A DNA stretch of 64,000 nucleotides, taken from NCBI GenBank assembly GCA_013306675.1, contig JABLUY010000003.1, positions 256,896-320,895 on the forward strand, written 5' to 3'. The position numbers and the translations under genes were made by a program. Below, in pieces: positions 38,467 through 47,689 of the stretch. Numbering within the stretch: the first letter of the stretch is position 1; each line of letters opens with the position of its first letter. The stretch is from Thraustochytrium sp. TN22 (Eukaryota; Sar; Bigyra; Thraustochytrida; Thraustochytriidae). The notes beneath the pieces were generated by a model, which was not told the DNA's origin, did not search any database, and saw only the letters and a list, made by a program, of their open reading frames with translations.

Positions 38467-38551
38467 CATAGCAGCGCGAGAGAGACAAGACAGAGTGGAC
38501 GATGGCAGGAAAACGGGAAAATGCATCTTTTGTGTACACTACTTACACTCG

Positions 38552-38552
<1 letters not shown>

Positions 38553-38609
<57 letters not shown>
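38553..38609. repeat. (GTGC)n microsatellite, about 14 units
   Basis: An uninterrupted tetranucleotide run lies in the 144-base spacer between two convergent genes (GEP4 and the glycosyltransferase). It ends one base before the glycosyltransferase stop codon, so it probably lies in both 3' UTRs. Expect length polymorphism. Confidence 0.95.
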
Positions 38610-38610
38610 A

Positions 38611-40866
38611 TCAGCTGGCGGCCTGGACGATGCTGGCGGCCTGCATGACGCAGTCGAGCCGCGAGAGTCCGCGCTCCGACTCGAGGCGCGTCCAGAGTGC
38701 GCCGTCCTGCGTGCTGACGGCAAGCGCCGCGATGCGGTCCGAGGCCTCCTTGCGCACGGCCGGGTCAGGGCCAACAAGGGCCTCGAGGCCTTCGATGGCG
38801 GCCACGAGGACGGGGATGCGGGCCTCGGTCGCGGCTGGCGAGCCGTAGAGGAGGGTCTGCACGTCAGAGACCGGGGCGTCGGCCGGGAGCAGACCCGCCT
38901 GCACCCAGGCGCCGCGCGCCGTCTCCGCCTGGATGCGGCGCAGCTCGCCCACGGACTTGACCCCGGACGCAGAGGAGGGCGAGATGCGCAGCGCATGCAG
39001 CACCTCGGGAAGGCTGTCGAGCTCGTAACCCGCCTGGAGGCAGCGCAGCCAGAGGTCGTAGTCCTCGGCCGGATGGTCCTCGCGGTAGCCGCGCATGTGC
39101 AGCAGGACGCTACGGCGCATGAGAACGGTCGGGTGGAGGAGCTCGCACGCAAAGAACGAGCGAAAGTGGACCAGGGCGCCGCCCGAGGGCGGGCACGCGA
39201 CGCGGTAGGTGCCCTCCTTGGCCGCCGCGAGCTCCTCGAAGCGCGGCAGGTGGGTCACGCTTGGGACCTTGAAGGCGGCCGTGCCGACGACGGCGAGCTT
39301 GGGGCGCGCCTCGAGCGCCGCGACCAGCTTGCGCAGGCGGTCCGGGCTCGTCACGTCGTCGGCGTCCATGCGTAGCACGAGGCGGCCGCGCGCCTCGGCG
39401 AGGCCGGCGTTGAGCGTGCGCGAGACGCCGCGCAGGCCGCCGACGCGGCTCAGCAGGCGCCACTTCATCTTGGCGGCCGAGGCGGCCGGCTCGCTGTTGC
39501 GCATCGCGACAAAGTCGCCGGCAATCTCCCAGCCAATGTCCGTGGAGTGGTCGTCGATGAGGATCACCTCGCCGGAGAGCCCGCCCCAATCCATGGCCGA
39601 GAGGCTGGCGAGCGCCGCGCCCAGAATACCCTCGGCGTTGTAAAAGGGCACCAGCACGGTCACGTCGCAGACCTCGTCGAGCTCGTAAAAGCCCACGTGC
39701 ACGCGGTCAAAGGCCTGCTCCCGAAAGGCCGCCAGGCGGAACTGCTTGGCGCCCAGGAACGGATTGAAGTCCACCTCCTCGGCGTCGGCATGGGGCTTGG
39801 CGTCGGCGCCGGTCTCCGCCTCGGACGGGTAGACGGCGTTGTGGAAGTGGTCCTGCACACGGTTGACCGTGACGACGGCCATGACCTGCGGGCCGGCGAA
39901 GCACGCGGCGCGGCGCGCCGCGCCGAAGAGCTGCGACACCTGCTTCGCGCCGCTCACCTCAAGCAGGTTCGGGTGTGCGCGCTCCTCGGGGGAGAGCGCC
40001 GCCAGCACGCGCTGCACGTCGCTACGCCGGTACATGGACCCGCAAAGGTCCCACGGGTAGCTCCAGTCGTAGGTGCCCTTCCCGAGCGGAAAGGTCCAGA
40101 CGCGGCCCGCGCCGTCGGCGTGCCGGAAGTCCTCCTCGGGCGGCTCCTGCATGGGCTTGCCCGCCGGCTGGCAGTAGGTCATGCCGCGCGCCAGCTTGAG
40201 GTGGAAGACAGCGACGCTCGAGTCGTCGCGCAGCGCGCTGAGCGCCGCGCCCAGGTCAAAGTCCCGGTAAAAGACCGCGTCATCGACGCCAAAGACCACG
40301 GCCTCGGCGCCGTCCTCGTCCACCAGCGCCGCCAGGTCCGCCGCGAAGTCGCGCTCGCGCACGAAGCGCACCCATGCAAAGTCCTTGGCCACGCGCTCCT
40401 CGTACAGGCTCGAGATCTCCGGCGAGGACGCCGTCCACAGCACGCAGACGTCCAAGTCCACGGCGCCGCGCGCGTGCAGGTGCAGCGACCTCAGGTACTC
40501 GCCCAGCTGGAAGGCCCTGTCCTTGGAGAAGCAGATGACGCGCACGCGCCCCCCCTCGCCGGGCGCGCCCTGGCCGCCTCCTCCCTCGCGCCCGCGCAGC
40601 GAGGCCGCCACGGCCGCCAGCCCGGCCGCGTCCACGCCGGCCTGGAGCGGCGCCGCGGCCGCGAACTGCGCGATGAGCGCCGCCACATCCTGCGGCATGC
40701 TGCCGGCCCGACCGCCCTGCCGCTGCGCGCTGCTGCCCCCGCGCGCGCGTCCGTGCCTCGCGCTCGACCCGCCTCGCTGGTTGCCGATTTGCGTTGGCTT
40801 CGAGCCGCGCGGCGGTGCCGCATGAGGCATGACGCAGTGCATTGGTGCCAACGACGACGAGGACAT
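38611..40866 (-). CDS. two-part glycosyltransferase with a C-terminal GT2 domain
   Basis: This encodes 751 residues if it starts at 40866 (MSSSSLAPMHC); Met codons at 40830 and 40698 (MPQDVAALIAQF) are alternatives, and 40698 would start just before conserved sequence. The first half (about 75-350) begins VRVICFSKDRAFQLGEYLRS and includes AVVFGVDDAVFYRDFDLG, which resembles a nucleotide-sugar fold with a possible DxD-like site (VDD). The second half is a clear GT2-like domain: VTVLVPFYNAEGILGAAL, ILIDDHSTD, LVLRMDADDVTSPDRL with DADD as the metal site, and AEDYDLWLRCLQAGYEL near its end. No signal anchor is visible, so cytosolic action or a missed N-terminal exon are both possible. Donor and acceptor are unknown. 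Confidence 0.78.
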   Translation of the reverse strand: MSSSSLAPMHCVMPHAAPPRGSKPTQIGNQRGGSSARHGRARGGSSAQRQGGRAGSMPQDVAALIAQFAAAAPLQAGVDAAGLAAVAASLRGREGGGGQGAPGEGGRVRVICFSKDRAFQLGEYLRSLHLHARGAVDLDVCVLWTASSPEISSLYEERVAKDFAWVRFVRERDFAADLAALVDEDGAEAVVFGVDDAVFYRDFDLGAALSALRDDSSVAVFHLKLARGMTYCQPAGKPMQEPPEEDFRHADGAGRVWTFPLGKGTYDWSYPWDLCGSMYRRSDVQRVLAALSPEERAHPNLLEVSGAKQVSQLFGAARRAACFAGPQVMAVVTVNRVQDHFHNAVYPSEAETGADAKPHADAEEVDFNPFLGAKQFRLAAFREQAFDRVHVGFYELDEVCDVTVLVPFYNAEGILGAALASLSAMDWGGLSGEVILIDDHSTDIGWEIAGDFVAMRNSEPAASAAKMKWRLLSRVGGLRGVSRTLNAGLAEARGRLVLRMDADDVTSPDRLRKLVAALEARPKLAVVGTAAFKVPSVTHLPRFEELAAAKEGTYRVACPPSGGALVHFRSFFACELLHPTVLMRRSVLLHMRGYREDHPAEDYDLWLRCLQAGYELDSLPEVLHALRISPSSASGVKSVGELRRIQAETARGAWVQAGLLPADAPVSDVQTLLYGSPAATEARIPVLVAAIEGLEALVGPDPAVRKEASDRIAALAVSTQDGALWTRLESERGLSRLDCVMQAASIVQAAS

Positions 40867-41667
40867 CCGCGGCCCGTGCACGGGTCGCGGAGAACCGGGA
40901 TGTCCCGGATGCCAGGATGCCAGGCGATGCGAGGCGATGCCAGGATGCCCGCCTTCAAGTTGAGCGCCCAAGATGGATGTGCTCGCGATGGTGCAGGCTG
41001 GGCGCCGGCGCGTCGTCGTCGCCGGCAGAGAGGCAAAGGCAGGCGCTGCAGCGTAAGGTTGAGCCGGAAACGCACCTCGTGCAGCGCGAGTGGGCGCAAG
41101 GTGGATGTCGAGCATGAAGCATTGTGGAAATGACGGTCCAAGCGGCTTTTGCCCGACGTTTGGAGAGCCTTCGAGTGGCGGCTGATACGTGCTTGTGCCA
41201 TCGCTGTCGCGGGCAGAGGTCGAGCTCGGAGGCAGGGCTCCACGGCAGTTCGAGCACCTTCGGGAAACCTGCATGCGCGCCGCGCAACAAACTGTCTCCG
41301 CTGTGCGCATGTCGGGGAGGAGAAGAGCGGCCCGAGGCTTCCCAATTCGTGCAGGACTCCATTCGGGCCTGCCGTAGGAATCTCTGGCAATTTCAATACC
41401 AGTGGTGGTACCAAGGTTTTTCTTTGTCCTGCTCGTCGTGTGACTTGCTGAGGTCTCCAGGCGCTCTCAGCAGCCAGCTCAGCTTCGCCCTTCGACTCCA
41501 AGAAACCTTGCATCTTCCCTTCCGCCTTTTGCTGCGTCAGGTCTTGCAGCCCTGGCGATATCCGAACGAAAAAGACCAGGTCACGGTGACAAGGAGATTC
41601 TCTTGGCTTTTCATAACCGCCTTTCCACTCTCGCCATTCTCTACCACATCTTTTCACTGTCAGTTCG
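40867..41667. other. spacer upstream of the glycosyltransferase gene
   Basis: About 800 bases separate the glycosyltransferase start from the 3' end of the HID1 gene on the same strand. A TTCAAGTTGAG motif lies at about 40953, in the promoter-proximal part. The glycosyltransferase frame stays open to 41310, but the added residues are not protein-like. No other gene or RNA was recognised. Confidence 0.45.
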
Positions 41668-43785
41668 TCATCCTGATTGCGCATCATCCTTGGCGGAGGG
41701 GCGGGTGGGGGGTGCACTGTCGTCAACGAGATTGATGGCGAAGAGCTTGATCATGCGGCCGTCCCAAATGGGCATCTCCTGGTTGCGGAGAAAGATGACG
41801 CCCCAGGTGTAGGTCGTGAACCAAAGGGTGGTGTACTGGTTGGGCTGGTAGCGGCGGATGACGATTGCATGCGGCACGGAGAGGAGGCCGACCAGGGTGG
41901 TGTCCTTGATGAAGGCGAGAACCTTGTGCTCGTCGAGGGTGCCAATGGCGGCACCAGAGTCGGAGAGCGCCTCGATCTGAGGCATGAGCACGTCGAGCAT
42001 GCGCACGAGCGTGCTGACGGGCATCTTGGCCTTCCAGGCTGCGAACCAGTCGGCAGTGGGCGTGAAGCGCTCGGCGTGGGTCTGCGGCCCCCCGAGGATG
42101 ACGGCGGCGGCCACGTCGGGCGAAAAGGTGAGGTCGGCGAGCGCCCGGATCGAGTCCTGCGCGAGACAGAGTGTGTAGATGAGGCGCGCGTTGCCGTCAA
42201 ACTGGTACTGGATGACGTTGTTGAAAAAGTCGAGCAAGAAGAAGACGTATTGGTGGTGGTTCTCGCCGCTGAGCAAGAAGCGCGGCGAGGAAAAGCGCTC
42301 GAAGAGCGCGAGCAGGCGCGCGGACGCGACCTGGCCAAAGGCCTTGACGTAGGGCGAGATGTTGCTGAGGATGGTGAAGAAGCAATTGTACAAAGAGTGG
42401 AGGCGCGCATCGCCGTCCGTGAGCACCTTGTGCAGCACGACCACGAGGAGGTCGCCGTGGTTCGCGTGCGCGAGGTGCGGCGCGCCGGCCATGTAGGGCG
42501 GCTCGCGGAGCGCGGCGTTGAGCGCGATGCCGAAGCTGCGCTCGCCGCTGAGCAGCAGAAGCACAAAGGTGCAAATGTGCACAAGGCCAATGTCGGTCTC
42601 CTTCCTGCGGCCGCGCCAGAGAAAGAAGCAGATGGCGCGCACGATGCGGTTCACGTCGCCGCGCGTGAGCACGTAGTCGATGAAGGCGGCGTTGCTGTCG
42701 AAGAGCTTCCACAGCAGCACGAGAACCTCCTGGTGCGACTCGATGCCGCGCTGCGAGCCGGGCAAGTAGGTGCTCTCGGCGCGCGGCACGGTCTCTAGCA
42801 GGCGTGCAAGGTTGTCGTAGAGAAATGCAAAGTCGCGCGCTTGCGAGAGGTCGCCGAGCAGCCCGCGATACACGTTCGCCCAGGAGTTCACCTCGAGGAA
42901 GACGAGCAGGTTGTGCAGACAGAGATCCGCGAAGCGGCGGTCCTCGTCACCCAGGCTGAGCGCCGCGCTGTACGGGACGCCCCAATCCCCAGCGCCAAAA
43001 TGGCAGACCGTGTTGATGAGCGAGCAAAACAGCTCGCGACAGAACGGCAGGCCGGTGCCCAGGTCGCTGAGCGAGGTGAAGCGGATCCACGCGTTCTGCT
43101 CCGGCTCGCACTCGGTGGGCGCAGAGTAGAGGATCTCGCTCTGCGCGACCATGAGCAGCTTGAGCACCTCGTAGCGGTTTTTGTTGAGCCCGCGGAAGTT
43201 GGCCGAGGACCCGTTCGCGTTGCCGATGCCGGCCACCCAGATGAGCTCGGCCCGAATGCCGTCGAAGAGCGTCTCCATCTCGACGACCTCGCGCATCGGG
43301 CTCGGCTTGGCCACGTGACCTGGCAGCGTGAAGCCCGGCAAGAAGCACAGCAGCCCAATGCAAGTCAGGAGGCGCTCCGCCAGGCACGGGCTCTCGCCGG
43401 CCGTCGACCAAAACATGTTGTGCACGTCGCTCTGCGCGCCGCGCTCCAGCACGAAGGGCAGCACGCGCGTGGTCACGCGCACCGCGTTGAGTGCCTTCAC
43501 GGACGTCCGCGCCGTGAGCCGCTTCTCCTCGAGCGCCGTGCGCATCTGCGCCACGGCTTGCTCCAGCACGCTGCGCACGCGCCGCAGCCCGGGCTCGCCG
43601 GCCTTGAGCAGCCGCCGCACATGCTCCGGATCCACAAAGGCGAAGACGTCCCTGTCGGCCACGTCGGCCGCGAAGAAGTCGTCCCAGACCTCCTCGGCTT
43701 CGCCCACCTTGGCCCCGTCCTCGTCCACGTCGAAGACCGCCTCGACCAGGCCTCGGAACTCCGCGCGGCTGTCGCTGTTGCCCAT
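41668..43785 (-). CDS. HID1: HID1 family protein (Golgi / dense-core vesicle trafficking)
   Basis: This encodes 705 residues. It starts MGNSDSRAEFRGLVEAVFD, with Gly2 and Ser placed for N-myristoylation, as in animal HID1 (MGSTDSK). Family blocks follow: WDDFFAADVADRDVFAFVDP, TTRVLPFVLERG, VHNMFWSTAGE, AERLLTCIGLLCFLPGFT, NRYEVLKLLMVAQSEILY, FCRELFCSLINTVCHFGAG, LFEVNSW-like LEVNSWANVYRGLLGDLSQA and NIVLIRR-like IVIRRYQPNQYT. It is almost entirely alpha-helical without long membrane spans. HID1 is a peripheral Golgi protein needed for regulated secretion in animals and conserved in many protists. It is shorter than human HID1 (788). Confidence 0.9.
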   Translation of the reverse strand: MGNSDSRAEFRGLVEAVFDVDEDGAKVGEAEEVWDDFFAADVADRDVFAFVDPEHVRRLLKAGEPGLRRVRSVLEQAVAQMRTALEEKRLTARTSVKALNAVRVTTRVLPFVLERGAQSDVHNMFWSTAGESPCLAERLLTCIGLLCFLPGFTLPGHVAKPSPMREVVEMETLFDGIRAELIWVAGIGNANGSSANFRGLNKNRYEVLKLLMVAQSEILYSAPTECEPEQNAWIRFTSLSDLGTGLPFCRELFCSLINTVCHFGAGDWGVPYSAALSLGDEDRRFADLCLHNLLVFLEVNSWANVYRGLLGDLSQARDFAFLYDNLARLLETVPRAESTYLPGSQRGIESHQEVLVLLWKLFDSNAAFIDYVLTRGDVNRIVRAICFFLWRGRRKETDIGLVHICTFVLLLLSGERSFGIALNAALREPPYMAGAPHLAHANHGDLLVVVLHKVLTDGDARLHSLYNCFFTILSNISPYVKAFGQVASARLLALFERFSSPRFLLSGENHHQYVFFLLDFFNNVIQYQFDGNARLIYTLCLAQDSIRALADLTFSPDVAAAVILGGPQTHAERFTPTADWFAAWKAKMPVSTLVRMLDVLMPQIEALSDSGAAIGTLDEHKVLAFIKDTTLVGLLSVPHAIVIRRYQPNQYTTLWFTTYTWGVIFLRNQEMPIWDGRMIKLFAINLVDDSAPPTRPSAKDDAQSG

Positions 43786-44000
43786 GCTGGCGTCGGCGTC
43801 CGCGTCTGCGCCGTGCGACGCTCGAGCTCCTCTTGCTCGCCACGCTCGCGGCGCCGATGCCCACCGGCTCGAGCTGCCGCGGTCGCCGGTCGGGTCGGTT
43901 GCGACCGCCGAGAGCGCCCTCGCGAAGAGCGTCCGCTCGCGCCTGGGCGTGCTGGTCGCCCGCTGCGCCGCGCCTCCCGCCCCCTCCGCCGGCCCGCGCC

Positions 44001-44052
44001 TGCGCCGCCGAGCGCCGCCGAGCGCCGCCGAGCGCCGCCGAGCGCCGCCGAG
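44001..44052. repeat. 10-bp tandem repeat GCGCCGCCGA, five copies
   Basis: Five perfect decamers lie about 216 bases upstream of the HID1 start codon (minus-strand gene). The array probably sits in the promoter or 5' UTR. The short neighbouring GCCG-rich sequence could form stable RNA structure if transcribed. Confidence 0.9.
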
Positions 44053-44456
44053 CTTGGCTTGGCGGACTGTTCGTGCCGTGCACGGCGCTCGCGAGCAACC
44101 AACTCGTAAGTTAGCTCCAAGCCTCCACCTTGAAGGAAGGGCCTCGAAGGTGGACGAGGCCTTGGACGAGGGGCGCGCCGTCGTCCGTCATGCACGGTCG
44201 TGGCGACTTCTTCTGATCAGACTACGTGCGGTGCTGACGACGCGCAAAGAGGGCGTCTTGTTTGCCACCAGCGACCCCGAAGTCGCGCGCCGTAACGAGT
44301 GTGGTATCTGCGCGACCCGTGGTTGCACAGGGGGCTGCAAGGGCTCAAGGAGCCCCATGGACAGCTACTAACTGTAAGCTAGCTACAGACAGCTGCGGAC
44401 GTGGTGATGGGCGCAGAGCGGCGGTCATTGGGGACGCAGGACCGACATCACGTCGC

Positions 44457-44630
44457 GAGCACCTTGCTTGCGACATGATGAGCGAGAGGGGCAGCAAGCA
44501 CCTTGCTTGCCCGGGTATTCCCATGCCTCTCTCTCCCCGGAGGAATGTGTCTTACTGTGAGAATGATGACGCCCCCTCTCGCTCATCGTGTTGCAAGCAA
44601 GGTGCTTGATACCCCGTCTCGCTCATCAAG
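44457..44630. repeat. composite inverted repeat that can fold into a hairpin
   Basis: Two short words alternate. Word A is CAAGCACCTTGCTTGC and word B is GATGAGCGAGAGGGG. On the left they occur as A (44457), B (44477), A (44495); on the right, reversed and complemented, as B (44572), A (44591), B (44614). The whole 174-base stretch can therefore pair with itself around a central loop near 44520-44570, in more than one register. Word A is itself partly palindromic (AAGCACCTTGCTT). It lies in the 890-base spacer between the HID1 and coiled-coil genes; no coding segment was seen around it. Confidence 0.8.
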
Positions 44631-44676
44631 TCGATCCTATCAAATTTGTTGTGAGATGACGTGTCCACGAGGTCAC

Positions 44677-46794
44677 TTAGGTCAGGACCCGCCTACGACG
44701 CGAGGCTGGGCGCAGCGTGTCGAGGGAGGCGGAGGAGGACGAGGAGGAGGAGGCAGCTGCAGGGACATCGGCGTCATCAGCGTCATCGTCCTTGAGGTCG
44801 GTCTCGTCGGAGAAGTCCGTCTTGCTCCCACTGCGGGCCCTGCGCTGGCGCTTACGGGGCGGGAGCGAAGCAGCGGCGGCCGCCGCCGCAGCAGCGACCG
44901 CGGCGATGCCGTCCGAAGCGGCCCGCTTGCCGTGGCTGGCGCGAGAGCTGGGGCGGCTCTCCGGGAGGTCGTCCTCGTCGCGGTCCGGTTCAGCAGGGCT
45001 CACAGCGCGCGCCTCGGCGAGTGCCGAGCCTGCATCACGCAGGCGGCCCAGGATGCGCGTCTGCTCGCGGTGCTCAGCCTGCAGGAGCCTGTCCCGCGAG
45101 CGCAGCGAGGCCTGCGAGGCCGCTAGATCGCGGTTCAGGCGGACCACCTCTGCGCGCAGGTCGGCCAGCTCGACGCGGTCCTGCTCCCACGCGCGCTGCG
45201 CCGAAGCAGGCAACGGCGCGCCGTCTGCCGCCCACGGGCAGGTGGCCAGATTGCCCCAGGAGAACGGCACCTTGCGCAGGTCCTCGCTGCGCAGGCGCTC
45301 ACGCAGGTCCAGGTCGGCGGCCTCGCATTCCTGCTCGAGCGAAAAATCGCGCACGGCATGCGTTGCCAGCAGATTCTCGGCGCGGTATCCCTGGAGCAGG
45401 CGGTCTGGGTCATACGGTTGCCGCGGCGGCAGTGCAAAGTGGCCATCGTCACTGAGCAGGCTGAGGTCGAGCGGCACACCGCGCGGCGGACCGGACTGCG
45501 ACCGTGTATACAGCACGGGAAGGTCGCCGGAGCGCGCGGCGCGCGGCGCGCCTCCCGGCGCCAAGAGCGCCTCGACCTCCTTGCGCATTGCGCCCTCCTG
45601 CGACACGAGGTGGTCCTGCGAGGCCTGGCTGAGCGCTTCGGCCCGCACGTAGGCCGTGCCGCCCCAGAAAAGCTTGATGACCAAAAAGCCGTCCGGGCGC
45701 ACGGCGTGCAGCAGGCCACCGCCGTACGGCGTGCAGACACACCGCAGGTCCGCGAGCAGGTGCGCGGCGTCCGGGAGATTCTCGTCGTCCGCGGCGGCCG
45801 CAGCGCGCGGACTCTTGGCGGCCGCGGGCACGGCAGCCGCCGCGGCGCTGAGCGCCTCGTCGACAGCCGACCGCGTTCGGGAGCGGCTGCGACCGCGCGG
45901 GGAGCGCTTGGTGCCAGTGGCGGTGGGAGGAGCGCCGCCGCTCGCTTGCAGAGCGCGCAAGGCGGCCAGCTCTCGCGTGGCGAGGTCGGCCCGCTCGCGC
46001 AGGTAGTCGACCTGGCGAAGCACGCGGTGCAGGAGCGGGCCGGTCTCGTCGACGCCGTCCTCGAGCGCGAGCGCAGCCCGCAGACGCTCCGCGTAGGCGT
46101 TGTGCAGGACCTCGAGCGCCTGCTGCTGCTGCTCGCGCTTGGTGGCCAGCACGGTCATCCGCTGCACGAAGGCGTTGCGCGCCGATAAATACGTCTGCTG
46201 GTTGACAAAGTCCAGGTAGCCGCTGAGCTCCTCCCAGTCCTTCATCTTCTTGAACGGGTAGTAGAAGTTCTTCGAGGGCCCGAGGCGCTTGGTGCCGGTG
46301 AAGCTGCGCCGCACATCCGTCGCGGCCCGGGCGCGCGGCCGCTTGCCCTTGCCCTTGCCGTTGGCTGCCGGCCGCGCCGCCTTGCCCTGGCCCTCGTCGC
46401 CGGTCTCGCTGTCGTTGTCCGCGGGCGGCGGGGCCAGGCCCGCGCGCGCTTCCATCTCGGCCACCGTGGCGCCGCGCATGGACCGCTGCGCGCAAAAGCC
46501 CGCCCACGCCTCCTCGCCATCGCAGCGCACGGACATGTCCTCCAGAATATCGGACTCCATGGTGCGCGCGATCAGCTTCATGTCCTTGCGGATCTGCGCC
46601 TTGCTCAGCGCGCGCATGTCCGTCTTCTCCGGCAGCGTCGGCACGGAGAACCCCTTGCTCCCAAACGAGATCACGGGCTCCAGCCCCTTTTGCCTGCGCG
46701 ACGCGCTGCGCCCGTCGCGCGTGCGCCTCCGCAGCCCGTACTCGGCCGCGCCCTCCTCGCCGTCCTCCAGCTCTTCGTGGTCCTGCTCCATCAT
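44677..46794 (-). CDS. unidentified nuclear-looking protein with coiled coil
   Basis: This encodes 705 residues starting MMEQDHEELEDGEEGAAEYG. Charged N terminus with basic clusters (LRRRTRDGRSASRRQK). A conserved-looking block at about 45-110 (FSVPTLPEKTDMRALSKAQI, then RKDMKLIARTMESDILEDM). A Lys/Arg-rich linker, then FYYPFKKMKDWEELSGYLDF and a helical region (about 195-290). A short beta-rich motif at about 360-390, CVCTPYGGGLLHAVRPDGFL then VIKLFWGGTAYVRAE, resembles small beta-barrel units often seen in stramenopile proteins. A second coiled coil sits at about 535-600. The Ser/Asp/Arg-rich tail has a clear nuclear signal (PPRKRQRRARSG). No family was recognised; nuclear scaffold or chromatin-related function is inference from composition. 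Confidence 0.6.
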   Translation of the reverse strand: MMEQDHEELEDGEEGAAEYGLRRRTRDGRSASRRQKGLEPVISFGSKGFSVPTLPEKTDMRALSKAQIRKDMKLIARTMESDILEDMSVRCDGEEAWAGFCAQRSMRGATVAEMEARAGLAPPPADNDSETGDEGQGKAARPAANGKGKGKRPRARAATDVRRSFTGTKRLGPSKNFYYPFKKMKDWEELSGYLDFVNQQTYLSARNAFVQRMTVLATKREQQQQALEVLHNAYAERLRAALALEDGVDETGPLLHRVLRQVDYLRERADLATRELAALRALQASGGAPPTATGTKRSPRGRSRSRTRSAVDEALSAAAAAVPAAAKSPRAAAAADDENLPDAAHLLADLRCVCTPYGGGLLHAVRPDGFLVIKLFWGGTAYVRAEALSQASQDHLVSQEGAMRKEVEALLAPGGAPRAARSGDLPVLYTRSQSGPPRGVPLDLSLLSDDGHFALPPRQPYDPDRLLQGYRAENLLATHAVRDFSLEQECEAADLDLRERLRSEDLRKVPFSWGNLATCPWAADGAPLPASAQRAWEQDRVELADLRAEVVRLNRDLAASQASLRSRDRLLQAEHREQTRILGRLRDAGSALAEARAVSPAEPDRDEDDLPESRPSSRASHGKRAASDGIAAVAAAAAAAAASLPPRKRQRRARSGSKTDFSDETDLKDDDADDADVPAAASSSSSSSASLDTLRPASRRRRVLT

Positions 46795-47689
46795 GCTGGG
46801 GCCTCCGCGCCCGCGCGCGCGCGGCGCGCGTGCGTGCGTGTCCTCCGCGGGCGTCAGCTCAGCTCAGCCCAGCCCAGCCCAGCACGGCTCGGCTCCGTCA
46901 GCTCGCGCGGCGGGCCGCCCGCCCGCTCGTACGCCGGCGGCTCCGCGCGCGGCGTCGTCGGGTGCGCGACGAGGTCCGCCCGCTGCGCCTCGCCCCGCCT
47001 CGCCCCGCGCGGGCTCGCTCAGGCTCGCGGGGGGCGGCGGCGCGGGCAGCGCTGCGGCCGCGCGGGCGGCGGCGCGCTGCGGCCGCGGCGCGGCGCCGCG
47101 GGCGGCGGCGGCGGCGGCGGGCGGCGGCGGCGGCGGCGGCGGCGGCCGGGTGCGGCTCTGCCGCGCCAGAACGGCCTGCGCCCGGACGCGCGCCGCGCCC
47201 CGCCGCTAGTCGCCGGCGGCGGGGGCAGAGCAGGCGCGGGGGGACTGGCGGGGGCAGCGGAGAGTGGGGGCCGTTTGCTGTTGTCTGCACGTGCAGGCCC
47301 GGCGCGCGCGGCGCTCGCTGCCTGCCGCGCGGCGCCCGCGCGCGCGCAGCGGCGCGGCGCGGCGCGGCGCGGCGCGCGCCGGCGCCTGGCCGCGCGAGGC
47401 CCGCCGGCGGCGCGCGGCGGCGCGCGGCGGCGGCGCGCGCGGCGCGTTTGAAAATTTGAAATGGCGCAGCTGGGGAGGGAGGACGACAAGATGAACTCGA
47501 ACTTCGACTCGCGTGAACTCGACGATGGAGAACAGAACTTGAACTGCAGGAGGCCGCTCGGCGCGCCGCGTTGGGCGCGCGAGCTGGCGCCCTCTCGCGC
47601 GGCGCGGCGGCGGCGGCGGCGGCGGCGCGGCGGCGGCGGCGGCCGGGCGCGGGGCGGCGGGCGCGAGGCGGCGCGAGGCGAGCTGCGGG
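46795..47689. other. extremely GC-rich divergent promoter spacer
   Basis: About 895 bases lie between divergent genes. Most of 46795-47450 is close to pure G and C, with GGCGGC runs (47040-47150) and a GGCGC pentamer array (47350-47377). An A/T island with GAAAATTTGAAATGG at 47448-47463, 230 bases before the plus-strand gene, stands out against it, and AGAACTTGAACTG follows at 47533. Open frames through the region are low complexity and rejected. Confidence 0.5.

Noticed and set aside
39547-41133. 528-residue plus-strand frame over the glycosyltransferase
   Set aside because: Antisense shadow; conserved GT2 motifs on the other strand are decisive.
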